Below are positions 15,083 to 24,356 of a stretch of 64,000 nt of DNA, one piece after another (position 1 is the stretch's first letter; the number at the start of each line of letters is the position of its first letter). The stretch is taken from NCBI RefSeq assembly GCF_002252755.1, contig NZ_NHOY01000110.1, positions 1-64,000 on the forward strand, in the 5' to 3' direction. The stretch is from Halorubrum sp. Hd13. Lineage in GTDB: Archaea > Halobacteriota > Halobacteria > Halobacteriales > Haloferacaceae. The translations under genes were made by a program, and so were the position numbers. The notes beneath the pieces are model-generated. The model was not told the DNA's origin and did no database searches. It was given only the letters and a program-made list of their open reading frames with translations.

Positions 15083-17656
15083 ATGAGCGCGCCCGACTGC
15101 ACCCTCTGTGAACTCCCGACCGACGGCGTCGACGTGACCGACGACGCGGGCAACGAGTTCTGCTGTCCCGGCTGTCGAGACGTGTACGCGGCCCTCGGCG
15201 ACGTCGACGTCGACGCCGACGCGGTTCGGGAGCGTCGACGCGCGGGCGACGAAGGCGGGGAGGCCGGGGGCGATGAGGCCGGCGACGACGTCCCGGCCGA
15301 CCACGAGGCGACGTTCCTCGAGGTCGACGGGATGCACTGCGCGACCTGCGAGGCGTTCATCGAGACGGTCGCGACCCGGACGGAGGGGGTCAGCGCCGCG
15401 AGCGCCAGCTACGTCACGGACACCGTCCGGATCGACCACGACCCGGACGGCGTCTCGACCGACGACCTCTCGGAGGCGGTGAGCGGGCTCGGCTACAGCG
15501 CGTACCCCCGCGACGACGCCTTCGCGCGCCGGCAGGCCGACAACATGGCGACGGCCCGGCTCGCGGCCGGCGTGCTCGTCGGGATGGCCGTCATGCTGCA
15601 GTACATCGTCATCATCTATCCGACCTACTTCGCGTTCCCCTTCTACAACGAGCGCACCCTGGAGTACCTCGACCAGGCGATGTCGTCGACGTCGGGGACG
15701 TACTTCTTCATCGTGATCGCGGTCCTGACGACCGTCGTCCTCCTGTTCACCGGGAAGCCGATACTGCGGGGCGCCTACGTCAGCGCGAAGACGCGGTCGC
15801 CGAACATGGACCTCCTCGTCGCCATCGCGGCGGTGAGCGCGTACGTCTACAGCACGCTCGCGGTGATATTCGTCGAGTCGCCGTCGATCTACTACGACGT
15901 GACGGTCGCGATCATCGTGATCGTCACCGTCGGCAACAGCTACGAGGACTCGATCAAGAAGCGCGCGACGGAGCTCCTCTCGGACCTCACCGCGGTGCAG
16001 GTCGACAGCGCTCGGCGGGTCGTCGGGACCGGCGACGCCTCCGGCGGCTCCGATGCGGCCGATGCGGGGGCCGTCACCCAGACGGAGGAAGTCGCCATCG
16101 ACGCGCTCGAACCCGAGGATCGCCTGCTCGTGCGGGCGGGCGAGCGCGCCCCGGTGGACGGCGAGGTCGTCGCCGGCGACGCCGCGGTCGACGAGTCGGT
16201 CGTCACCGGCGAGTCGATGCCGGTCCGGAAGACCGCCGGCGACGACGTGGTCGGCGGCTCCGTGGTCGCCGACGGTTCGCTGACGATCGCGGTCGGTCCC
16301 GACGCGAGCTCCAGCCTCGACCGCGTCGCGGAGCTCGTCTGGGACCTCCAGAGCGGGAACCACGGCGTCCAGAAGCTCGCCGACCGGCTCGCGACGGTCT
16401 TCGTCCCGGTCGTCCTCGCGGTGGCCGTCGTCGCCGCCGCCGCGAACCTCGCGCTCGGCAACGGCGTCACCGAGGCGATGCTCGTCGGGCTCACGGTGCT
16501 CATCGTCTCGTGCCCCTGTGCGCTCGGGCTCGCGACCCCGCTCGCGGTCGCCGCCGGGATCCGCGACGCGCTCGAGCGGTCCATCGTGATCTTCGACGAC
16601 ACCGTCTTCGAGCGGGTCCGCGACGCGACCACCGTCGTCTTCGACAAGACGGGGACGCTCACCACCGGCGAGATGGAGGTGATCGCCGCCGACGTCGACG
16701 ACGACCTCCTCCGGCTCGCGGCCGCGTTGGAGGAGCGGTCGGCCCACCCGGTCGGCCGGGCCATCGCCGCGGCGCGAGCGCGCGGAGACGCTCGCGGAGA
16801 CCCGGACGCGTCGCCCGCCCCCGCGGCGGTCGCCGACGGCGGGACGACCGAGTCGGCGTCGCCCGACGACGGAGCCGGCGCGACCGCCGGCGGCGACGCC
16901 GGAGGCGCGACCGACGCGCTCGCGGTCGAGGGCTTCGAGAGCCACGCCCGCGGGGTCTCCGGGACGGTCGACGGGACCGACGTGGTCGTGGGCCACCCCG
17001 CCCTGTTCGACGAGCGCGGCTGGACCGTCCCCGACGAGATCCGGCGGGCGGTCGCCGAGGCGCGCGACGTGGGTCGCGTCCCCGTCGCGGTGGGGCGCGA
17101 CGGCGCCGCCGAGGGCGTCGTCGTGGTCGGCGACGAGCTGCGCGAGGGGTGGGAGGAGACGGTGACCGCGCTCGCCGACGAGGGCGTCGACGTGGTCGTG
17201 CTGACGGGCGACGACGAGCGCGCGGCGACCGTCTTCGAGGAGCACGAGGCGGTCTCCTCGGTCTTCGCGGGCGTCCCGCCGGAGGGGAAAGCCGAGACGA
17301 TAACGCGGCTGAAGGCGAGCGGGCTCACGGTGATGGTCGGCGACGGGACCAACGACGCGCCGGCGCTCGCCGCCGCGGACCTCGGGATCGCGCTCGGCGG
17401 CGGCACGGCGATGGCGGCCGACGCCGCCGACGTGGCGATCGTCGACGACGACCTCGGCTCGGTCGCGACCGTCTTCGAGCTGTCGCGGGCGGCCGGCCGG
17501 CGCGTGAAGGGGAACATCGGCTGGGCGTTCCTGTACAACGCGGTCGCGATCCCGCTCGCGGTCACCGGCCTGCTCAACCCCCTGTTCGCCGCGGTCGCGA
17601 TGGGCGCGTCGAGCCTGCTCGTCGTGACGAACTCCTCGCGGGCGCTGCTGGAGTGA
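15083..17656 (+). CDS. copper-transporting P1B ATPase, CcoI/FixI-like
   Basis: An 857-residue P-type ATPase. In order: an N-terminal Cys cluster (C6-x2-C9 and 'CCPGC' at 27-31), the CcoI-type metal-binding domain; an Asp/Gly linker; an HMA domain with 'GMHCATC' (83-89); membrane helices with the transport motif 'SCPCALG' (C477-P-C479); Asp521 in 'DKTGT', the phosphorylated residue; the nucleotide-binding domain; and 'GDGTNDAPALAAADLGIA'. CcoI pumps deliver copper outward for cytochrome oxidase assembly rather than for detoxification. With the UreH-like protein and halocyanin upstream, that role fits better than simple resistance. Confidence 0.93.
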   Translation: MSAPDCTLCELPTDGVDVTDDAGNEFCCPGCRDVYAALGDVDVDADAVRERRRAGDEGGEAGGDEAGDDVPADHEATFLEVDGMHCATCEAFIETVATRTEGVSAASASYVTDTVRIDHDPDGVSTDDLSEAVSGLGYSAYPRDDAFARRQADNMATARLAAGVLVGMAVMLQYIVIIYPTYFAFPFYNERTLEYLDQAMSSTSGTYFFIVIAVLTTVVLLFTGKPILRGAYVSAKTRSPNMDLLVAIAAVSAYVYSTLAVIFVESPSIYYDVTVAIIVIVTVGNSYEDSIKKRATELLSDLTAVQVDSARRVVGTGDASGGSDAADAGAVTQTEEVAIDALEPEDRLLVRAGERAPVDGEVVAGDAAVDESVVTGESMPVRKTAGDDVVGGSVVADGSLTIAVGPDASSSLDRVAELVWDLQSGNHGVQKLADRLATVFVPVVLAVAVVAAAANLALGNGVTEAMLVGLTVLIVSCPCALGLATPLAVAAGIRDALERSIVIFDDTVFERVRDATTVVFDKTGTLTTGEMEVIAADVDDDLLRLAAALEERSAHPVGRAIAAARARGDARGDPDASPAPAAVADGGTTESASPDDGAGATAGGDAGGATDALAVEGFESHARGVSGTVDGTDVVVGHPALFDERGWTVPDEIRRAVAEARDVGRVPVAVGRDGAAEGVVVVGDELREGWEETVTALADEGVDVVVLTGDDERAATVFEEHEAVSSVFAGVPPEGKAETITRLKASGLTVMVGDGTNDAPALAAADLGIALGGGTAMAADAADVAIVDDDLGSVATVFELSRAAGRRVKGNIGWAFLYNAVAIPLAVTGLLNPLFAAVAMGASSLLVVTNSSRALLE

Positions 17657-17676
17657 CGGGCGGCGGGAGGCCGCGC

Positions 17677-17919
17677 TCAGTACATCAGCACGGCGGTGAG
17701 GAGCCATCCGACCCCGACGGCGACCGACGCGGCGGTCGGCGACCGGGTCGGTTCGGTCGGCGGGTTTCGGAAGAGAATCTCGTAGAGGACGAGCGTGGAC
17801 ACGAGGCTCCCGCCGGCGAGCCCCTGGTGAAGGGCCACCGCGGAGTGGACGCTCGCCCCGGCACCGGCGATCATCGCGGCCGCGATCACCGCGAGCAGCC
17901 AGTCGTAGTAGCTCGCCAT
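17677..17919 (-). CDS. small membrane protein, unknown
   Basis: An 80-residue protein with three hydrophobic stretches (about 8-24, 32-48 and 63-79) and a Pro/Thr/Arg-rich loop between the second and third. No family is recognised. It lies tail to tail with the copper ATPase and head to head with the aldo-keto reductase, and its start codon is 8 bases from a strong inverted repeat (17928-17957). Predicted membrane topology, GC-rich codon use and an operator-like start region support it as a real gene. Confidence 0.6.
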   Translation of the reverse strand: MASYYDWLLAVIAAAMIAGAGASVHSAVALHQGLAGGSLVSTLVLYEILFRNPPTEPTRSPTAASVAVGVGWLLTAVLMY

Positions 17920-17927
17920 TCCCTCGT

Positions 17928-17957
17928 CGATACTTGTGACTCAGTTGCCAAGTATCG
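17928..17957. promoter_or_regulatory. inverted repeat between divergent genes (candidate operator)
   Basis: Perfect 9-bp arms, CGATACTTG (17928-17936) and CAAGTATCG (17949-17957), are separated by 12 bases. The repeat sits in the 131-base gap between the leftward small membrane protein and the rightward aldo-keto reductase, where a dimeric winged-helix repressor would bind. The half-site TACTTG/CAAGTA resembles sites of redox or MarR/HxlR-type regulators, but the protein is not known. Confidence 0.55.
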
Positions 17958-18050
17958 CTCGTCGCTTCCCGCGAGCCGATAACCGAGGGCGCGGGCCGAC
18001 GGATGACCGGAACCGCAACCGACTTTCCCCTCACACGACTACCCGGAGCC

Positions 18051-18881
18051 ATGTCACAGCGACAGCGGTCCTTCGACGTACCGACCCGCGACGGGATGCC
18101 CGTGCTCGGGCTCGGCACGTGGGAGAACGACGAGCCGGCGCAGTGCACCGAGTCGGTGAAGACCGCGCTGGAGACCGGCTACCGCCACGTCGACACCGCC
18201 CAGATATACGGCAACGAGGCGGCCGTCGGCGACGGAATCGCCGCGGCCGACATCGACCGCGACGACGTGTTCCTCGCCACGAAGGTGTGGATCGACCAGC
18301 TCGCTCCCGAGGACGTGGCCGCGTCCACCCGCGAGAGCCTCGAGAAGCTCGGCACGGAGTACGTCGACCTGCTGTACGTCCACTGGCCGGCGGGCGCGTA
18401 CGACCCCGAAGAGACGCTGCCCGCGTTCGCCGAGCTCCGCGACGACGGCCTGATCGACCGGATCGGCGTCTCGAACTTCGAGCCGCACCACCTCGACGCC
18501 GCGACCGACGCGCTCGGCGAGGCGCCGTTCGCGAACCAGGTGGAGATGCACCCGCTGCTCCGGCAGGAGGAGTTGCGCGAGTACGCCGACGCCAACGGCG
18601 TCGAGCTCGTCGCCTACTCTCCCCTCGCCCGCGGGGTCGTGCTCGACGACCCGGCGATCACTCACATCGCCGAGAAGCACGGCGTCAGCGCCGCGCAGGT
18701 GAGCCTCGCGTGGCTCCGCGAGAAGGGCGTCACCGCCATCCCGAAGGCGACGGGAGAGGATCACATCGTCGACAACTGGGCGAGCATCGGGCTCGAACTG
18801 GACGACGAGGACGTCGAGGAGATCGACACCCTCGGTCGGACCGACCGCCAGCTGAACCCGGACTTCGGCCCGGACTGGTAG
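18051..18881 (+). CDS. aldo/keto reductase
   Basis: A 276-residue NADPH-dependent reductase with the (beta/alpha)8 fold. The catalytic tetrad is visible: Asp48 and Tyr53 in 'YRHVDTAQIYGNE', Lys78 in 'FLATKVW', and His111 in 'LLYVHWP'. 'IGVSNFEPHHL' and 'IPKATGEDHI' are the family's later motifs, the last near the cofactor phosphate site. The natural substrate cannot be read from sequence. The start MSQRQRSFDVP is preferred; an in-frame ATG 48 bases upstream adds residues not typical of the family. A strong inverted repeat lies about 95 bases upstream. Confidence 0.93.
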   Translation: MSQRQRSFDVPTRDGMPVLGLGTWENDEPAQCTESVKTALETGYRHVDTAQIYGNEAAVGDGIAAADIDRDDVFLATKVWIDQLAPEDVAASTRESLEKLGTEYVDLLYVHWPAGAYDPEETLPAFAELRDDGLIDRIGVSNFEPHHLDAATDALGEAPFANQVEMHPLLRQEELREYADANGVELVAYSPLARGVVLDDPAITHIAEKHGVSAAQVSLAWLREKGVTAIPKATGEDHIVDNWASIGLELDDEDVEEIDTLGRTDRQLNPDFGPDW

Positions 18882-18938
18882 TCGGACCAATGACGGCGCG
18901 GCCCCGTTAGGGACCGGTGACGGCGCGCGTCGCGCCCC

Positions 18939-19400
18939 TCATTTTCCGCCGACGTCCCGTTGTTGGAGCCCGGTCCACTCGTCGATCTCGAAGCGGTAGC
19001 CGCGGACGCCGCGCATCGGATGCGCGGACGAGAAGACGTTCGGGTGCCACGCGTTCTCCATCGCGCTCCGGAGCTCGTCCCACTCCCCCTCCTCGACGGC
19101 GGTGATTCGGCCGGTCAGCGAGACGCTCTGCCAGTCGTACATGGACTCGGCGCGGTAGACCAGGAACTGAGCCCGTCCCGCCTCGGTCACGAGCGTCTCC
19201 TTCCGGCTCTCGGACCCGAACAGCAAGAAGACGAAATACAGCGTCGCGTCCCCGTCGAAGCCGAACGAGATCGGGAGGAGATACGGGAGGTCGTCGGTCG
19301 GGAGCCCGAGCGTTCCGACCCCCTCCGCTTCGAGGAGCTCCCCCATCTGGCCCTCGCTCATCGAGGCCGCCGTGGACTCGGCGATTGCGTCGATGCCCAT
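18939..19400 (-). CDS. pyridoxamine 5'-phosphate oxidase family flavin-binding protein
   Basis: A 153-residue split-barrel protein. 'GVGTLGLPTDDLPYLLPISFGF', 'LYFVFLLFGSESRKETL' and 'DWQSVSLTGRI' are the strand pattern of the PPOX flavin-binding family, which is abundant in haloarchaea. True PdxH residues for pyridoxine chemistry are not evident, so a general FMN or F420-type reductase role is more likely. It is a single leftward gene between two rightward regions. Confidence 0.8.
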   Translation of the reverse strand: MGIDAIAESTAASMSEGQMGELLEAEGVGTLGLPTDDLPYLLPISFGFDGDATLYFVFLLFGSESRKETLVTEAGRAQFLVYRAESMYDWQSVSLTGRITAVEEGEWDELRSAMENAWHPNVFSSAHPMRGVRGYRFEIDEWTGLQQRDVGGK

Positions 19401-19559
19401 GATAGATAATGTTTGTCGTACAGCATAAGACTACTGCGACCCCTCACCGTCCCGTCGACGAGCCGAATCCCGGGGCGCTCGACGCGATATCCCGGGCGTC
19501 GGTCCCGCGCCGGCTCCGCACTTCACCCCGCGTCCGATCTCCATCTCAGACGCGTCGAC

Positions 19560-21437
19560 TCAGACGTGCTCGGCGAGGAAGTCGACGACTTCGCGGTACG
19601 CCTCGATGCGGTTCTCCAGCTTCGCGAAGCCGTGCCCCTCGTCGTCGAAGATCAGCTTGCGCACCGGGACGCCCTGCTCGCGCGCCTCCTCGACGATCTG
19701 TTCGGCCTCGTCCACGGGCACCCGCGGGTCGTTCGCGCCGTGGAGGACGAACAGGGGGGAGTCGATGGCCTCGATGTTGTTGATCGGCGAGATCGACGCC
19801 AGGAACTCCCGGTCCTCGTCGAGCGAGCCGTACTCGGCCTCGCGGAGCTCGCGGCGCCAGTCGCCGGTGTTCTCCAGGAAGGTGACGAAGTTCGCGATGC
19901 CGACGATGTCGACGCCGGCGGCCCACAGCTCGGGGTACTCGGTGAGCGCGGCGAGCACCATGAAGCCGCCGTAGGAGCCGCCCATCGCGACGACGCGGTC
20001 GGGATCGACCTCGGGGTGGTCGTGGAGCCACTCGACGCCGGCCTCGACGTCGGCCACCGAGTCCATCCGCTTCTCCACGTCGTCGAGCGCGGAGTAGGCC
20101 TTCCCGTACCCGGAGGAGCCGCGGACGTTCGGTTCGAAGACGGCGTAGCCGTTGTTCAGCAGGTACTGCTTCACCGAGGCGAACGAGGGGCGGCGCTGCG
20201 ACTCCGGCCCGCCGTGGATGTCGACGACGACGGGGTAGCCGCCCTCGGGCGGCTCCGTCTCCGGGACGGAGAAGAAGGCGGGGATCTCCCGGCCGTCGAA
20301 GGTCGGGTAGTGGACGAGCTCGGGCTCGACGAACGTGTCCGGCGGGATCCCGGCGGTCGAGGCGGCGGTCCAGCGCTCCGTCTCGCCGGTGGTCGCGTCG
20401 ACGACGTAGGCGTTCGCGTTGTGGGTGCTCCCGGTCGCGGTGACCGCGAAGCGGTCGCCGTCCGGCCCGAAGCTCACGCCGCCGGCGACGCCCCTCGGGA
20501 GGTCCGGGGCCGGGAACGGGTCGATCCGGTCGGGGTCGACGAGCTCCCCGACCGTCAGCTCGGTGTAGCCGTCGACGTTCCGCGAGTAGACGACGCGGCG
20601 GGACTCCTCGTCGACCGCGACGCCGTCGACGTTCCAGCCGTCGTCGCCGCCCGGCTTCTCTGGGGCGTCGTCCGACTCGTCGGCGCCGGCGCCGCCCTCG
20701 AGGGCCGACCCCTCGCCGGACGCGACCACGGTGAAGTCGCCGGTCGCGAGCTCGAGCCGCTCCAAGCGGAGCGTGTCGCTGTCGCGGTCGGTGACGAGGT
20801 ACAGCGACTCGCCTTCCGGGCCCCACTCCGGACTGCCGTACCGGACGTCGCCCTCGTGAGGCGTGTGATGCGTCAGGTCGCCGCTCGCGACGTCGAGAGT
20901 GTACACGTCGTGATCGAACGAGGAGTGCGCCTCGTGGACGATCAGCCGGTCGTCGCTCGGCGACCAGCCCGCGACGGAGAGCCAGCCGTCGCCCTCGCAC
21001 ACCAGCTCGGCGTCGTCGCCGGTCGCGTCGCGGTCCTGCACGTACACGTCGAACACGGACTCGTCGCGCCGGTTGGAGGCGAACGCGAAGCGGTCGCCCT
21101 CGGAGTCCCAGCCGCCCCAGCGGTGCTTCGCCTCGGGGCGCTCGGTGAGGTCGACGATCTCGCCGGACTCGTAGTTGAGCCGGTAGAGCTGCGCGCGCTC
21201 GTTGCCGCCCTCGTCCATCCCGAAGACGGCCTCGGCGCGCTCGGGCGACGAGTCGACGAACGAGACCGCCTCCTCGAAGAACGTGTGCTGTTCGGGCCAC
21301 CCCAGCGGCTCGTCGAGAGACCACACCTGGCCGGTGCCGGTCGTGTTCAGCAGGAAGGAGAGCCGACCGTCGGGCCCCAGGTCCGCTCCGCCGGCGTTCC
21401 GCACGTTGAGGTACCGTTCGATGTCGTACCGGTGCAT
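19560..21437 (-). CDS. S9 family peptidase (acylaminoacyl/prolyl oligopeptidase type)
   Basis: A 625-residue serine peptidase. The N-terminal two thirds (about 1-370) show repeating WD-like blades ('PDGRLSFLLNTTGTGQVWSL', 'SEGDRFAFASNRRDES') of a beta-propeller that filters substrates. The C-terminal alpha/beta hydrolase domain has Ser488 in 'MGGSYGGFM', the Asp in 'HGANDPRVP' and the His in 'DEGHGFAKLENR'. No signal peptide is seen, so it works in the cytoplasm on short peptides. An acidic insertion near 250-275 is of the halophilic type. Confidence 0.93.
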   Translation of the reverse strand: MHRYDIERYLNVRNAGGADLGPDGRLSFLLNTTGTGQVWSLDEPLGWPEQHTFFEEAVSFVDSSPERAEAVFGMDEGGNERAQLYRLNYESGEIVDLTERPEAKHRWGGWDSEGDRFAFASNRRDESVFDVYVQDRDATGDDAELVCEGDGWLSVAGWSPSDDRLIVHEAHSSFDHDVYTLDVASGDLTHHTPHEGDVRYGSPEWGPEGESLYLVTDRDSDTLRLERLELATGDFTVVASGEGSALEGGAGADESDDAPEKPGGDDGWNVDGVAVDEESRRVVYSRNVDGYTELTVGELVDPDRIDPFPAPDLPRGVAGGVSFGPDGDRFAVTATGSTHNANAYVVDATTGETERWTAASTAGIPPDTFVEPELVHYPTFDGREIPAFFSVPETEPPEGGYPVVVDIHGGPESQRRPSFASVKQYLLNNGYAVFEPNVRGSSGYGKAYSALDDVEKRMDSVADVEAGVEWLHDHPEVDPDRVVAMGGSYGGFMVLAALTEYPELWAAGVDIVGIANFVTFLENTGDWRRELREAEYGSLDEDREFLASISPINNIEAIDSPLFVLHGANDPRVPVDEAEQIVEEAREQGVPVRKLIFDDEGHGFAKLENRIEAYREVVDFLAEHV

Positions 21438-21579
21438 GGGGTCCGGTTCCGCCCGCGGTGGGAAACCGTTTCGGGTGGCGGAGGGGCGGTTTCGGACCGT
21501 TCCCGTGCGCCCGACGACGTCCGCCCGACGCCGCCCCGATGCCGTGTCTTTTTATTCGGGCCCGTCGTCCGGTCGCCGT

Positions 21580-22626
21580 ATGCGCGTCGCGTTCGCCTCG
21601 CTTTTCGCCCCGGGTCACGGCGACACGCCGGCCCGGGAGCGGACGCGACGAGTCGCCCGCGGACTCGCCGACCGCGGCCACGAGGTCGTCTGGCTCTGTT
21701 CGCGCTGGTGGGGCGGCGACCTCGACGCCTTCGAGGAGGACGGGATCGAGTACCGGTCGGTGACGACGGACCCGTCGCCCACGGCGTTCGCGGCGCGGCT
21801 CCCCGTCGCGCTCCGCCGCGTCGATCCCGACGTCGTCCACGCGGTCAACAGCCCGCCGACGCCGGGGCTCGGCGCGACGGTCGCGGGGACGCTGACGAGG
21901 ACGCCGGTCGTCGTCGACTGGTGGCGCGACCACCCCGCGGACGCCGCCCGGCGGTACCGCTTCCTCGCCCGGGGCGCAGACGCGGTCACCGCCCCCTCGC
22001 GGACGACGAAGACGCGGGTCCGCGAACACGGGGCCGACGGCGACGACGTGCGGGTGGTCCCCGAGAGCGTCGACTTCGAACTCGTCGAGTCGGCCGGCGT
22101 CGACGACCGGTTCGACGCGGTGTACGCCCGACGGTTGGACCGCCACGCGAACGTCGAGACGTTCCTGCTCGGACTCGCGGAGCTCCGCGGACGCGACTGG
22201 ACCGCCGCCGTCGTCGGCGACGGCCCCGAGCGGGAGCGGATCGAGGCGACCGCGCGCGACCTCCGGATCGACGACCGGGTGTCGTTCCTCGGCGACCTCC
22301 CGCGCCGCGAGCGCGTCGAGCTGTACAAGGGGACCCACGTCGTCGCCGCGACGGCGACGTGGGAGACGTTCGCGACCGAGCTGTTGTGGGCCCTCGCATG
22401 CGGCTGCGTCGCCCTCGTCGAGTACCAGGCCGACTCCAGCGCCCACGAGCTCGTGGAGGGTCGCGAGCGCGGCCGCCTCGTCACGAGCCCGGCCGAGCTC
22501 GCGGACGAGTTCGTCGCCGTCGGCGACCTCGAACGGAAGCCGATCGAGCGGGAGTTCGCGAGCTACGACCGCGACGCGGTGTTAGACCGGTACGTCGAGA
22601 CGTACCGCGGGCTCCTCGGCGAGTGA
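21580..22626 (+). CDS. glycosyltransferase, GT4-like
   Basis: A 348-residue protein of the GT-B fold. The start MRVAFASLFAPGHGDTPARE is chosen because upstream in-frame codons overlap the promoter of the divergent peptidase. The C-terminal domain has 'VVGDGPERERIEATARDLRIDDRVSFLGDLPRRERVELYK', the sugar-nucleotide region, and a degenerate E-x7-E ('ETFATELLWALACGCV'). The sugar and acceptor are unknown; N-glycan or lipid glycosylation is possible. No neighbouring glycosylation genes are seen. Confidence 0.82.
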   Translation: MRVAFASLFAPGHGDTPARERTRRVARGLADRGHEVVWLCSRWWGGDLDAFEEDGIEYRSVTTDPSPTAFAARLPVALRRVDPDVVHAVNSPPTPGLGATVAGTLTRTPVVVDWWRDHPADAARRYRFLARGADAVTAPSRTTKTRVREHGADGDDVRVVPESVDFELVESAGVDDRFDAVYARRLDRHANVETFLLGLAELRGRDWTAAVVGDGPERERIEATARDLRIDDRVSFLGDLPRRERVELYKGTHVVAATATWETFATELLWALACGCVALVEYQADSSAHELVEGRERGRLVTSPAELADEFVAVGDLERKPIEREFASYDRDAVLDRYVETYRGLLGE

Positions 22627-22699
22627 ACTGAAAAGGCGGGTCGAAATCTCGGATCGGCGACGCGCCCGCCGACCGCCGCGCGGTCGCGCCGAACGCCGA

Positions 22700-23338
22700 C
22701 TACTCCTCGTCGCCGGTTATCGTCCCGCCGTACTTCATGAAGACGAACGCCAGCCCGAGCGTGCTCACCATCGCGATGAACGTGGCGATGCCGAGCGCGC
22801 GGGCGCCCTGCGGGACGAAGACGGCGTTCGATCCGCCGCCGCCGCCCGTCGACTCGGTCTCGATGTCCCCGCCGACGGCGAGGCCGGCGTGCATCCCGAC
22901 CGCGGTGTGGGGAACGCAGTGGTAGTGCGTGATGCCGACGTCCTCCTCGCTCGTCTCGTACTCGTAGGTGTACCCCTCCTCGCCGACCGGGTCGCCGCTG
23001 TCGAGGCTGGCCGGGCCGCCGCCCTCGACGGTCTGGACGTTGTGGGCGCCGCCGTTCCCCGTCCATTCGAAGGTGATGGTCGTTCCCGGGTCGACCCACA
23101 GGAGGGTCGGGTCGAAGGCGAGACCGCTGTCGCCCGCGCCGACGGAGACGGTCACCTCGCTCTCGCCGCGGGCGTCCTGATACGACCCGACGTTCCCGCT
23201 GCTGGCCCCGCTCGGCCAGACCGGCTGTTCCTCCTGTGCCGCCGCGGTCCCCGCCGTCGCCGTCGCCGCCCCGGCGGCAGCGGTCGCGCCGCCCGCGGTC
23301 CGCATGAACGCGCGCCGGGAGACGTCGTCCGAGCTCAT
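22700..23338 (-). CDS. halocyanin-domain blue copper protein with C-terminal membrane anchor
   Basis: A 212-residue exported protein. A Tat signal (SRRAFMRTAGG, 7-17) with an Ala-rich core ends near 'TAAAQ'. The cupredoxin domain (about 40-155) has ligands His99 ('GGAHNV'), Cys141, His144 and Met149 ('HYHCVPHTAVGM'). A Gly-rich linker leads to a transmembrane helix (about 180-202), so the copper domain stands outside on a stalk. Such proteins carry electrons to terminal oxidases. The ATG at 23338 is set by the Tat motif; longer reading frames run through a divergent promoter. Confidence 0.9.
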   Translation of the reverse strand: MSSDDVSRRAFMRTAGGATAAAGAATATAGTAAAQEEQPVWPSGASSGNVGSYQDARGESEVTVSVGAGDSGLAFDPTLLWVDPGTTITFEWTGNGGAHNVQTVEGGGPASLDSGDPVGEEGYTYEYETSEEDVGITHYHCVPHTAVGMHAGLAVGGDIETESTGGGGGSNAVFVPQGARALGIATFIAMVSTLGLAFVFMKYGGTITGDEE

Positions 23339-23467
23339 ATCACCCGGTTCGTGACGGGTTGTAGTGAATATGTTGATCCGGACGCGGGCGGGATCGGCGT
23401 CCGGCCCCGCCGGCGAAGGCCGACGCGTCGGCGACGGGCGTATAAAAACGGCGCCCGTACGTCGGCC

Positions 23468-23944
23468 ATGAGCTATCCGGTCACCTACTACTGTCCGCAC
23501 TGCGGGACGCTCGTCGAGCTCGAACGCGACGGCTACCTCGCGGACAAGGCCGTGACGCCGTACCCCCTCGAGGGGTGGACGTACGTCGCCCCCGCGGAGC
23601 CGTTCGAGGATCGGGACGGCGTCGACGGCGTCAGATTCGTCTGCGGCGAGAGCGACGGGGTCGTCTGGGACCCGCACGACGGGGTTCGCGGGCCGGACGT
23701 CGGCGGGGCGGTCGCCAGCGACGGAGAGGGCGGGGACGAGCGGGAAAGCGAAGTCGACGACCCCGGCTGCGGCGAGCCGTTCTACCTCTCGTTCGTCCGG
23801 TACGACGAGGGACGCGAGATCGACCCGCGCGCCGAGAGCGAGCTGGTCGAGATCGACCCCGACCCGCGGCCGAGCGGACCGCGCGGGCCGAGCGGGCCGG
23901 GCGGCGTCGGAGACGACGGCGACTCCGACGGCGGGTTCTGGTAG
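23468..23944 (+). CDS. Cys-rich haloarchaeal protein, unknown
   Basis: A 158-residue protein starting MSYPVTYYCPHCGTLVELERDG, a C-x2-C half ribbon. Two further Cys (in 'FVCGESDG' and 'PGCGEPFYLSFVRY') could close the zinc site. A long Asp/Glu/Gly spacer lies between them, and the C-terminal 30 residues are Pro/Gly/Ser low complexity. No family is recognised. It is divergent from the anchored halocyanin, with 129 bases between starts. Confidence 0.65.
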   Translation: MSYPVTYYCPHCGTLVELERDGYLADKAVTPYPLEGWTYVAPAEPFEDRDGVDGVRFVCGESDGVVWDPHDGVRGPDVGGAVASDGEGGDERESEVDDPGCGEPFYLSFVRYDEGREIDPRAESELVEIDPDPRPSGPRGPSGPGGVGDDGDSDGGFW

Positions 23945-24026
23945 CGCGAAACCGCGGACCGACTCCGGACGCCGATCCGTCACGATCGACCGTACAATTA
24001 TCACCGTGAGGCGTGACGAGGCAGGT

Positions 24027-24356
24027 ATGCCGGACACCAAATCGGGGCGCGACAAGCAGGCCCGCGACGAGGAGCGCCGACGGATCGAGCGCGACATCTC
24101 GGAGGCCCGCGAGCGCGGCGACGAGGCGGAACCGTCGGACGACGGCCCGGAGGAGTGTTACCGACGCGGCTGCGACGAGCCGGCCGCGTTCGAGGTCACC
24201 GAGCGGTATCAGGAAGAGACCGGAACCGGCGCCGTGGAGGCGACCGCCCTCCTCTGCGTGGACCACACGGCCGCGGAAGGGCCGGCCAATCTGGACAGCG
24301 CGTACGAGGGGTACGTCTTCCGCGTCGAACCGATCTCGACGGGCGACGGCGACTGA
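24027..24356 (+). CDS. small charged haloarchaeal protein, unknown
   Basis: A 109-residue protein. The first 45 residues are highly charged (Arg/Glu/Asp), likely helical or disordered. A compact half follows with 'CYRRGCDEPAAFEVTERYQ' and 'ALLCVDHTA', so Cys-x4-Cys, Cys and His could bind zinc. The pattern is that of a haloarchaeal conserved hypothetical. The stop codon lies in the first unit of a 23-bp tandem repeat. Confidence 0.65.
   Translation: MPDTKSGRDKQARDEERRRIERDISEARERGDEAEPSDDGPEECYRRGCDEPAAFEVTERYQEETGTGAVEATALLCVDHTAAEGPANLDSAYEGYVFRVEPISTGDGD

Noticed and set aside
13433-18148. A 1571-codon minus-strand ORF
   Set aside because: It runs antisense through halocyanin, UreH-like and copper ATPase genes, all with complete family motifs. 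Its product shows no fold and is rich in Arg and Asp.
19413-22631. Plus-strand ORF of 1072 codons opposite the S9 peptidase
   Set aside because: It is a shadow frame. The peptidase has propeller blades and an intact Ser-Asp-His triad on the minus strand.
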